From positions 277,849,341 through 277,913,340 of the forward strand of contig CM060990.1 in NCBI GenBank assembly GCA_030765065.1: a DNA stretch of 64,000 nt, given 5' to 3'. Below the pieces are notes generated by a model, which was not told the origin of the DNA, did no database searches, and saw only the letters and a list, made by a program, of their open reading frames with translations. This DNA is from Deroplatys truncata. Lineage: Eukaryota > Arthropoda > Insecta > Mantodea > Mantidae. Position 1 is the stretch's first letter. Each line of letters opens with the position of its first letter. Made by a program: the position numbers and the translations under genes. Of this stretch, positions 22,274-31,681 are shown in pieces.

Positions 22274-23390
22274 AGCGCCATCCTCCGGTCTCCGCATTCA
22301 TGCTCTGACCACCACAGACAACGAAACACTTCACCCTGAAGATGCCGAGCGCTGTATTTGACAAAATGTCGGTATCTACAATGCTTTCTGGACTACGGCC
22401 TACAAGCCTGGATAGTAGTAATTCAATTACTAGTCATGACGCCGGCTGTGAAAGCCTCAATATGTACAGTTTCAATAGTACAGATGCAATTTATCAGTTC
22501 AACTGCTATAATATCTATTAAAGACATAAACATCTGTTAGAACAAATGCAATATGAGGGTGATCGTGTGGTGATAACTGATGCAAGCGAACATAATTTAA
22601 ACAAACAAGAAATTGATCAACTCAGGGTTGAAGGTTACAATTTAGGGACATATTTTTGTAGGGAAACACTTCGTAAAGGAGGGATGTGTGTATATATGTA
22701 AAAAAAGAAGTAGCATACAGTATGACTGACATTAGTAATTTCTGTATAGAGCAAACCTTTGAAGCCTGCTGTATAAAACTTGAAAGCAACTAGGAAACAT
22801 TTTTATAGTTTGCATATATAGGGCACTATCTAGCAATGTCAAAGAGTATATTAAGAAACTTGTATTTACTCTAAACTACTGGGAGAGCCAATGAACTAAG
22901 AACCGGCTGCGCTGTGTTTTTCCTGTTCCTGTGTTTTTACCATCTGTAGCTTTCATAGAATGGTGCAAATTCAACCATACCACATTTTTAAAACTACTTT
23001 TAAAGGCTTTACTTACCAACTTTATGAAAGGAGGTACCAAAACTGGCCACCAGCATAGTCCATACATTTTCAGTACCTCTTTAGGAAACTATTCATCACT
23101 TACCGTAGTTCACATTGAGAAATGTTGGCAATTTCCTGGCAGATATTTTGTTTTAATTCTTCCAGGGTGTGTGGGGTTTGTCTTGTACACTTTATGTTTT
23201 AACTTATCCCAGAGATAGAAATCACAGGGGGTTAGGTCAGTGGACCAAGTGGGCCACAAATCTCTACTAATAACTCTGTCCTCAAACACACTTTCAATTG
23301 TTCTCATCGAAATATTGGCCATATGAGCTGTGGCAGTGTCTTGTTGAAAAATAGGCAAAATCACGCTGTCTTTAACCTTTTCCCTGAATG

Positions 23391-23460
23391 CCATTTAAAT
23401 CCTGCATGGGCTGTGAATGGATACACAATAAACAGCCCATGACATTTAAATGGTTAAATG
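23391..23460. repeat. Short palindrome
   Basis: CCATTTAAATCCTGCATGGGCTGT, 17-bp spacer, then ACAGCCCATGACATTTAAATGG. It sits exactly where the mariner-like transposase is interrupted and may be the end of the inserted piggyBac. Confidence 0.75.
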
Positions 23461-24059
23461 GGCTAACAATGCTTTGCAAATACACATTCATATCTTCCGT
23501 ATTTATTAAGTTATTTTAATGAAACAAAAACTGGTTTAAAGCTCAGTAAAGGCAGTGTATACCCATGGTATCAATAAAGTACAGATACTATTAAAACAAA
23601 ACGTGAAAATTCACTATTTTGTTTCTGTGTAGCAAGCTAAGTCATTCTGTGCAACGAACACACATAATATTGTGGGTACGAACTATATGATTGCCTCAGC
23701 AAACCATTTCTTGTTTCTGCTACCACGCAATAATACACTTGTATGTCGTATTGCACAACACATCAGGCTGCAAATAAAACAAACCTCTCTGTCAGCATTT
23801 GTATGCACATATCAGAATATTTTTTCAAGCAAAGACTGCAGGTTAGCCTGTAGCTTATTTTAGCTGCCTTATGAGTTATTTGCAAATGCTGTTTTCATTC
23901 AGTGAAGTTTGGGTATTTACTTAGCTGTCTCAGGGTTCAAGGAGATTTCTTTTAGCTAACTGTAAAGCACATTTGAAATGTTTATACCTCAGTGCTAACC
24001 ATTGCTTCAACTAGTAATGTAGCAAATAAGTTAGCTCACATAGGAAGTGTACAGGCTTC

Positions 24060-25970
24060 TGAAATTACTTTGGAAAATGTGTAAGACTTTCTGCTGTATG
24101 ACAATTTGGAAATTGATGGCAAGTTGTCAGATTTTGAGGGGGATTTTTTTTTTCTATTATTATTTATGGATGCTCTTTAACTAGTATGGTCCTTAGCATC
24201 CCATTCTATATTGGGCATGAAAGACTGGTAATTTTTCTCAGAGGCCTCTTTATCATGCTTGAGGTTCTTTTACGTGCCATATATCTATGACGCAGGACCA
24301 CAAACTTTACTTCCCTTCCAAAGGAAGCCTGAAAAAAATCTATCACCCTCCACCAGATTTGAACCCACGACCTCGGGAACGAAGGGGATGTTGATGATAT
24401 AGGTAGCATTGAGGAAGAAAATTACTGTCTTCCTTCAGATGTTCGTGAAGAATCCACATTGTGGAGTGCTCAAAACAATTGCAGCACAAATAGACTTATC
24501 TTTATGAGCACAGGCTCTGATGTGCAACGCCAGGCTCAGCTGACTTCTGACAGTCAACCTACTGACATTTTCACCAATGTTTTTTACTGCTAACTTAGTG
24601 TTTCTCATTGTTACAGAAACAAATGTACATGTGAGTAAGGTGAAGGAAGACCTGACATCTAAGGCAAATAAGAGCCTAAGAGTAGAATTCAGAAGTGGTC
24701 AAAAGTAACACTCAATGAGATTTACAGGCCACTTGGTGCAATTACGCTCATGGGTGTTATTCATAAACCTACATTAGACATGTACTGGTCTACAGATGAC
24801 ATATTAGCTACTCCATTTTTTGGGAAATGCATCACAAATAACAGATTTATTTCTATTTTGTGATTCCTTCATTTCACCTGGACAGAAAATGTAAATAATA
24901 ACCTACACAAAATTAGGGCAGTTTTTGATTATATTATTTTAAAATTCAAAGAAAATTATGTGCCTAGTGAAAAAGTCACTGTTGAAGAAAGCTTGATGCT
25001 TTAGAAAGGCCACTTAGCTTGGAAGCAACACATCAAAACAAAGAGGGCCAGATTTGGATAGAGAGTTTTGATCTTTGTAAAAGTAAAACAGGATATCTTT
25101 ACAATAGCTGCGCTTGTCACTGAATTGATAGTACTGGAGACAAAGATTTGGAGTTATCTGGCTCCATAGTAATGCACCTGATGGGATCTGTACTTGATCA
25201 CGGTAGGACTGTATATTTAGATAATTGGTAGAGCTCCCTTTAATTATACATGGCCTTGTACAAATATAAGACAAATGCAATAGGAAAAGTACAGCCAAAT
25301 TATTTTGGTTTGCCAAAGGTCTGTGAATACACAGGCTCTAAGGAGAGGGAAAATGGAGGTGCATCAGCTCCCACCTTATAACTACCTTGCTTGACAAGAC
25401 AGGAGGGCAGTTACAGCATTATCCAATTGCAGCTCTCAGATTTTGATGATCGATTCTGGAAAAATAGATGCCCACACCAAAATACCAATTTTCAAGCCTG
25501 ATGTTATCCAAGAATACAATATGCACATGGACAGTGTTGATCTAGCAGATCAAGTATGCAAACTTATCCCTCTTTACGAAAAAAGTTAATTTGTATAAAA
25601 AAAAAGGATTTCTGCACCCGCTGGATATCACCATATGCAATTGTTTGGTAATTTGGAGAGCTCTAAATCCATGCAAGATGATGACCTACCTGGACTTCCA
25701 CATATCAATAGTTTGCAGCCTAATTGAGCATGCAGCATTCAGAGGCTTCACTGGGGGTGAGAAATCCAAATGCACCCCTCAGACTTGAAGGAAAACACTT
25801 TCCTAAGAGGATACCACCCACAGCAAAAAGGTTGCACCCAATTCAGAGGTATCTGGTGTGTCACAAAAAAGGAGTTTGCAAGGAAACTAAATGATTTGCC
25901 GTGAATGTGGAGATGTGCCCTTGTATGTTGATCCATATTTCGAGGTGTACGATTCAAGAAGAAAGTTTTA
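24060..25970 (+). pseudogene. piggyBac-1 transposase relic
   Basis: Degenerate piggyBac transposase. Pieces in order: an acidic N-terminus (LEIDGKLSDFEGD, then a SINE, then DVDDIGSIEEENYCLPSD), ITLNEIYRPLGAITLMGVIH, KPTLDMYWSTDDILATPFFG, NRFISIL, KIRAVFDYIILKFKENYVP, VEESLML*KGHLAWKQHIK (the D of the family's DE is V here), KTKRARFG, DVIQEYNMHMDSVDLADQ, and a C-terminal Cys-rich part HFPKRIPPTAKRL ... CHKKGVCKETK. TTAA borders were not resolved with confidence; candidates are 23372, 23395 and 26041. It is nested in the mariner-like element and carries multiple stops. Confidence 0.85.
24136..24389 (-). mobile_element. SINE-A copy, 5' truncated, 9-bp TSD
   Basis: SINE-A (24145-24380) in minus orientation between GAGGGGGAT (24136-24144) and GAAGGGGAT (24381-24389). 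It keeps the B-box-like region (TTTGAACCCACGACCTCGGGAAC) but lacks the A-box end. It interrupts the acidic N-terminus of piggyBac-1; removing it and one TSD restores the reading FEGDVDDIGS. Confidence 0.88.
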
Positions 25971-26889
25971 AAGCTAAGCTTGATCTCTTAAGATAATTTT
26001 AAATAAATTCTATAAAAGAGAAAAATTAAAATAAGTAGGGTTAAATAAGCATTACATGCATGTATGTACAGCACGTCTGTAGACACCCATATCGCTTCTC
26101 CTAAAGGGTTTAGTCTCTAAAAAAAGGGGGGGAAATTGTGTTTATGTATGTAGGAGCATCAACCATTGACTCAAAAAAAATTAGCCCTATAACTCACTCT
26201 CCACTCATGGCGCACGATACACAAATTTTTTAGTCATAGAGGGGTACTTCATGAGCAATATTAAGGTTTGTCAGAGCTCCAAAAATGATTATTTTGTGTA
26301 CACACATATCCATGAAGGTGGAACCAAGCCTCGTCCAAGAAAATTATTAAATATGGGTATCTACTTTGCCCTTGTATACACCACTGAGACTCCACCCACA
26401 AACATGCAGCTAATTACAAGATCACCTGGTTGAAGAGCATGCGCCAGAGTTATTTTATATGGTTTTAACTTCAACAACTTAATAGCTCTTAGCATAGAAC
26501 CATAAGAAATGCCTACCTGTTGTGAAAGACATCTAAGCGATTTTTGGGGGAGAAGTCTCTAAATGATGACCGATGTCATATTAATGTTTCCTCAACAAGA
26601 ACCCTATGCTTCTTTTAGGTTTCTTAGACTGAATACTTCCTGTGGCCTGAAATTTATTATAAAGTGTATGGATTGTTGTACAGCCTGGAACTTTTACACC
26701 TGGAAATCTTTCTGAAAATTGCATTTTCACTTGACGAGCTGAGTTAACACATATGAATCATAAATAAATAATACAAGCTGCGCAACATATACTGAGCTAT
26801 AATATACCTTGTGACAAAACACAGGACAAAATAATAAATAACTTGTAACAACTGAGCTACACCATATCATTGTCAACTCAATACTGTAG

Positions 26890-26931
26890 AGCCAGAGCAG
26901 AGCAGAGCAGGGCAGAGCAGAGCAGAGCAAA
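26890..26931. repeat. (AGAGC)n microsatellite
   Basis: About eight pentamer units of GCAGA/AGAGC with one variant (GGGCA), near the right TIR of the mariner-like element. Confidence 0.9.
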
Positions 26932-28211
26932 GCCACATCAGTAGCATGACCTTGATTGCAGCACAGCATGGAATCATGTGTCCACACACCCAGTAAAAAA
27001 ACACAGCGCAAGCAGTTCTTAGTTCATTGGCTCTATATAAACCAAATGTTTAATTCATTATCTGCAGAGACAGAGACTTTTTTTTAACAGAATCTACAAA
27101 TGAAACAAAATCTAATCTCATTATTAATGACATTTAATTTATGCCATGCAGTAAATTTTCCAACAAGAGTGCATAATGAATCCAGCACAGCTATAGATAA
27201 CATTTTTAAGACCGTAATAGAATAAATTCCTCAACAAATTTTCCACTTATAAATGCTCTGTCATACTATGATGCCCAAGTCTTATGCAAACACAACATTT
27301 GTGTTGTCCCTAAATCAAAAACTCCAAAAAGAGTAAGAGAAGTAAATGATGAAAATTTAAGCGAGCCCAATTCACTGTTAGAACTGGAAGAGTGGACCTC
27401 CATTTATCACAATCCTGATGTTAATGCAGCATTTAATTAATTTTTAAGCATCTACATAAATTACTTTAATGGCTGCTTTGCTATGAAATACAAGCAGATG
27501 ATTACACAGGGTATCAAAGTCTCCTGTGAAAGGAAAAGAAATTTGTAGTTATTGAGCAGGAATAGTAGTAATAAGGAGCTAAAAACTTAATGCAGAAAAT
27601 ATTGCAAAATATTTGTAGAATTATTAAAACTGCAGAGGCACATTATTATAATACAAAAATAAAGGCAAAGACCATATGGAATATAATAAAACAGGAAACA
27701 AATAGCACACAAAGCAAAGACAACATCTCAGCCCTTGTAGTAAATAATAAAATCAACAACACAACCAGAATTGCAAATAAATTCAGCAATTTCTTTATAA
27801 ATCTAGCCAAAAATCTAAAGTTCAACAATGGGAACAAAGAAACTGGAATAAAAATATTAATGCTTTTGCCAAAAATTTCCTGGCTTCATAACCATCCACA
27901 CAACAAAAGATTCTGGCTACTAAAAAATCTATATAATTCTGGCTACTACAAAATCTATGAAGTTAAATCTATAAGTATCACCTTAGTTATTTATGTAATC
28001 TGTAACTACAATGTGGTATATTTCATGATTGGCTAAAATTCTCAATAGTAAAACCTCTATATAGAAAAGAAGAAGAGACTAAAAAGATAACTATAGGCTA
28101 ATACCTTCATTATCCACTTTTTCAAAGATATTTGAACGAAAATTTGCACAACTGGCTACACAAGTACCTGGGATCAAATAATATTCTTGTTGCGGAACAG
28201 TTCAGATTTAA

Positions 28212-29017
28212 GGCTGGTTCACAACCAACAAGAATGGTAACCAGAACGAGAAAGTTGAAATACATGTATTCAAATGGGAGCATTCACAATCGACCTGAAG
28301 CCTTACCGGGCCCCGGGAAAGAAGAGTTGCCCAACTTTTAACTTTGTTGTTCTTGTTCCTGGGCACGGCATTTTAGATCTTTATTGTGCATATTAGACTC
28401 TTCACTCTAGAGATTATTCTACGCAGCCGTAACATGAAACAGCCGCTAGTGCTCTCTATAGTCGCAAGCTGGAAACATGAAACTGGAAGAAATTAGTAGT
28501 AAATGTGCTTCTTAACCTCATCCCAACACCCGCAAATCCAATGAGTGTTGGTTCCTCTGGTGAAAGGGTCATTTGTAGTTTGTTTATATGCAACTCAAAA
28601 CTGGCTATTACCTCAAAAACAATGGCAAAAGCTACAAAGAACAGCAAAAACTGGTGGAAATTAAAAAAAATAACAATAAACAATGCTAATGTATGCCATT
28701 AAATAAACGAATGAAAGCTTGGCACAACTAGAGAGACGGAAATGTAATGGATATGCATTTAGATAATGTTTACTCTATCAAATTTTGACCTTGGCTAACC
28801 CGCGTTATGTTGGCTAAATTGGAAGTAGGTGAAAATATATTGGTTCAGTTAAAAAGAAATGAAATCCCAAAGCACAGAATCGACTTTCACTTTGTGATCG
28901 ATATGCATTCCCGTTCTCGTTACCAGGCTGTTGTGAACCAATATCTTGTATGGTGTATTGCTTCCCATTCTCATATCCATTCTGGTTACCGTTCTCAGGT
29001 GGTTGTGAATCACCTTT
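28212..29017. mobile_element. 806-bp MITE with GGCTGGTTCACAACC ends
   Basis: Left end GGCTGGTTCACAACCAACAAGAATGGTAACC, right end (reverse complement) GGTGATTCACAACCACCTGAGAACGGTAACC. Both ends contain internal repeats of GGTAACCAGAAYG. Flanks read TTTAA and TTTAG, giving a 4-5 bp TTTA(R) duplication. It splits the LINE-B RT between EQFRF and the motif A region. No coding content was recognised. The superfamily is unclear; a TTAA-like target would fit piggyBac or Kolobok. Confidence 0.8.
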
Positions 29018-29529
29018 AGAAAGGAAGTACTAAATGATAATTCTATCAACAAATTCACTAATGATGTGTTAGAATCATTAAATGAAAGAAAACATGTAGG
29101 TGGGATACTCTGTGATTTAACTAAGGCTTTTGATTATGTAGACCACCAAATACTGTTACAAAAGTTAAAATATTACGGCATTCAAGGAACATCATTAAAA
29201 GTGTTTAAATCCTATTTAAAAAACAGAATACAAAAAGTAAAAATCTTAGCACCAAACTCAAACATACCAAGCTATTCAAACTGTAAACTTATAAAACAAG
29301 GAGTTCCTCCACTTACTTTGTTTTTAGTTTTTATAAATAATTTAGCCCAACTCTAAACAGATTCACAGGATTGTTTCTTTTTGCTGATGATATCACACTA
29401 TTAATCTCTCATAAAAGCTTAGAAAGACTCAAAGTGCATAGCACATAACATTAATGCAATCATGGTTCAATGCAAATGAGATGAAACTTAACGTTGATAA
29501 AACAAATATTGTAAACAAAATACATTTTC

Positions 29530-30600
29530 CAAGATGGCAGCTGTACATGTTGAAGGTGGTTAGTGCTGTGCCAGTTTTTGGTGATTTTAATCAAGAAAAC
29601 TGTATTAATGACGGTAAATCGGGTATAAATTCATCAACCAACATTGGCTGCAGCATGGGAAATGAAGATTTGTATTATACAGAAGATAACTGGGAGAAAT
29701 ACAGAAATTCCAATGACCGCAGAAAAACGTGGAAACAGGTAGCATTGCTTCACTACATAATTGAATTACTTAACAGAGCGCTGAAAGAATCATGAATAGA
29801 AGTCAACCATTTAAGGGATGAAAATGAAACCTTCAAAAACCAAGAAACAAGCTTTAGTCTAGATAAAAGAATGTGAGAAGAAAACAAGTCAAAAAATAGG
29901 AACCGTATCTTGCAGGAAGATGAAGTTAGTAGCAATGCGAGTGTAGCACCATGGAAAATAAATAAGGTATACTACACTAATAGAATTACACAGCAAGTTG
30001 GTGATGTAATAGAGCTAAGCAATAGACTTGATGTCCTCGAAGAAGTTGAAGATGGAAATGAGATAACGTGCAGTTCTGATCTACAGAACAGTTTCGAAGT
30101 ACTCGGGGAAGTTGGCAAAGGGAAAGCGTCAGTATGCAACTGTAGTGAGCAGATATATGAAAAGAAGACTGCAATAGTAATAGGTGACTCAATAGTGCAG
30201 CACACAAGCAAATACATAGATGAAGAGGCCTCAGTATATTGTTACCCAGGTGCGCAAATAAAGCACTTTAAGCATGAGCTTCAAGAAACTAAAGATGATC
30301 TGGATGTTCTAATACTCCATGCTGGTACCAATAACACCCATACTGCACTCAGGAGAAATCACGGAGGAAATGAAACAGCTTGTGGAGGTGAACAAGGACC
30401 TATTCTCTCGAGCAAAAGTGTGCATTAGTGGAGTTCTGAGAAGACGTGATGAAGACCATTGCTACATTGCTGCTATAAACTCCACACTAAAATGGGTATG
30501 TGATTAAAAGGACTGTATGTTTATAGATGGAAATACGTGCATTAGTGATAGGGATTTGGGAGGGATGGGTTACACCTTAACAGAAGAGGTTCCTTAATAT
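29530..30600 (+). pseudogene. LINE-C ORF1 with SGNH/GDSL-esterase-like domain
   Basis: ORF1 relic. The N-terminal third is charged (YTEDNWEKYRNSNDRRKTWK). From 29910 a 172-codon frame includes CSSDLQNSFEVLGEVGKG, then TAIVIGDSIVQHTSKYI (GDS nucleophile block), VYCYPGAQIKHF and DLDVLILHAGTNNTHTAL (the G.ND block reads GTNN). After a frameshift near 30330 the text continues ITEEMKQLVEVNKDLFSRAK and VCISGVLRRRDED, and near 30540 a GMGYTLTEEV remnant replaces the usual DGVHLN. ORF1 proteins of CR1-like LINEs carry esterases of this kind; their role is unsettled. A poly-A tract at 30641-30665 follows. Confidence 0.75.
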
Positions 30601-30892
30601 TTGGTAAGTTAATTAACAGTCATAGCATGCCTCAAGCCCAAAAAAAAAAAAAAAAAAAAAAAAAATGCATATTAAAGGTTAGTGGTGAACATTCAGAGTC
30701 CACTAAATCAAAGCATAATTCCTACTTGTTAAAAAACAATGCAATGAATGACTGAACAATTCAGTAATCTTACAACAACAAATGAAGTAGGCTACATTTT
30801 AAGTAACCTTGAAACAAAAGTAGTAAAAAGTCATAGTATAAAACCAGTAGAGAGTGAAAACTGTAATGTATCTGCAAGCGTGATTCAAGACT

Positions 30893-31681
30893 GTGATTCT
30901 CTTCTCTGGTAAAAACAAAAATTATTTTAATGTATTACATCAAAATGTACAGTGCCTCAGCAATATGCTTCTTGAAGTTGAAATCTTCTTAAATTCAGTG
31001 GAAAATATACAAGTCTGTTGTATTGCAGAGCATTGGATTAAGGAATCCTCTATCTGTCTAGATTCACCTATTTTCTCAAACTTTGTAATTTCAGATATGT
31101 TCTGCAGGGAAAACCATATTCATGGGGGAACTATGATAGCAGTAAAGAAGGGAGTTGATTATAAGGGGTATTTAAAAACTGCCACATTAAATGAAGAAAC
31201 AATGTTTGAGCACTCTGTGGTTGAAATCGTGAATTTAAAATTATTTATTGTATGTATTTATCGGTCACCAAATGGGAATTATCTAACATTTCTTGATAAA
31301 CTTGAGAGTGTGATTAACACACTCAAAAAACGTTCAAAGCAGATCTTAATATGTGGGGATTTTAATGTAGATTTTCAAAAAGATAGCATAGCTTTACATA
31401 AACTAAACAAACTATTAACTTCATTTAATCTTTCAAATAGAATTCAAAATCCCACAAGAGTAACAGACATGTCAGATTCATTAATTGGCATTATGATTTT
31501 TGATGAAACTGTAAATACTTTCAATCTATTGAATATTAACACTGGTTACTCTGACCACAATTCCATTGTATTAAGTTTAACTAATATCACAAGTACCAAC
31601 GCTATGATCAAACCCCTCACACATTATAAAAGGTTATTCTCTAATGAAAATATGCAATATTTTAATGCATTATTAAGTTAA
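30893..31681 (+). pseudogene. LINE-C endonuclease domain
   Basis: A 262-codon frame covering the whole APE-like endonuclease: NYFNVLHQNVQCLSNMLLEV (the N of the first block), VCCIAEHWIKESSI (E), FCRENHIHGGTMIAVKKGVD, LFIVCIYRSPNGNYLTFLDK, ILICGDFNVDFQKDSIAL (D.N), IQNPTRVTDMSDSLIGIMI (the usual ID is IG) and INTGYSDHNSIVLSL (SDH). One substitution at the D of ID aside, the catalytic set is present. It is the best-preserved TE domain in the window. The initiator M is arbitrary because ORF2 begins just upstream. Confidence 0.88.

Larger units (their letters stand above)
20593..22465 (-). mobile_element. PLE with GIY-YIG and inverted arms, 14-bp TSD
   Basis: Penelope-like element in LINE-B, bracketed by ACAGTTTCAATAGT at 20579-20592 and 22466-22479. 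The minus coding relic runs 22110-21222: FLLHLNSLNPNIQFIMEKE and LALLDVKVIRTPDLG with YRKPTHTD (end of RT), then GVYKVPCGCGKVYIVTIMCS (GIY-YIG endonuclease core, Gly of YIG replaced) and TRLKEHERHSRLGQADKSSM, AEHSLFGHDI. The RT is 5'-truncated. Inverted arms (20593-21240 and 22210-22465) share CACAGACAACGAA...ACTTCACCCTGAAGATGCC. The right arm lacks about 350 bp present in the left. Confidence 0.9.
22876..27036 (-). mobile_element. Mariner/Tc1-like element with piggyBac insert
   Basis: TIRs: left AGAGCCAATGAACTAAGAAC(C)GGCTGCGCTGTGTTTTT and right (reverse complement) AGAGCCAATGAACTAAGAAC(T)GCTTGCGCTGTGTTTTT. The minus-strand transposase is in two halves. The N-terminus is at 26740-26150: VKMQFSERFPGVKVPGCTTI, then HTLYNKFQATGSIQSKKPKR, LDEAWFHL-like and VIGLIFFESMVDAPTYI. 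The C-terminus is at 23394-22880: ILPIFQQDTATAHMANISM and LWPTWSTDLTPCDFYLWDKL. These give FQQD.ATAH and SPDLTPCDF catalytic blocks. The halves are separated by a piggyBac relic. LINE-B continues on both sides. Confidence 0.8.
20123..29520 (+). mobile_element. LINE-B, split by four insertions
   Basis: One non-LTR retrotransposon in pieces: 20123-20592, 22480-22875, about 27037-28211 and 29018-29520. The frame resumes across each insertion. Contents: LHSNMKRALSKDGYV (start of ORF2, about 20460); endonuclease GDRVVITDASEHNLNKQEID and YFCRETLRKGGMCVYM (about 22560-22700); after the mariner-like insert, HAVNFPTRVHNESSTAIDNI (about 27150); then TIWNIIKQETNSTQSKDN and RIANKFSNFFINLA (27690-27810). 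The RT follows as FSIVKPLYRKEEE, and after a MITE as GGILCDLTKAFDYVDHQILL (motif A) and LFLFADDITLLISH (motif C). It stops at NVDKTNIVN, where LINE-C begins. Stops are frequent. Confidence 0.82.

Noticed and set aside
24371-24390. Possible tRNA gene from GGTCGCGGGTTCGAA-like words here and at 47940-48000 and 48420-48480
   Set aside because: These are the promoter heads of SINE-A copies. They have no cloverleaf and are followed by a SINE body.
26727-27011. Minus-strand frame with repeated CSALP residues
   Set aside because: Produced by the AGAGC microsatellite and the TIR of the mariner-like element.
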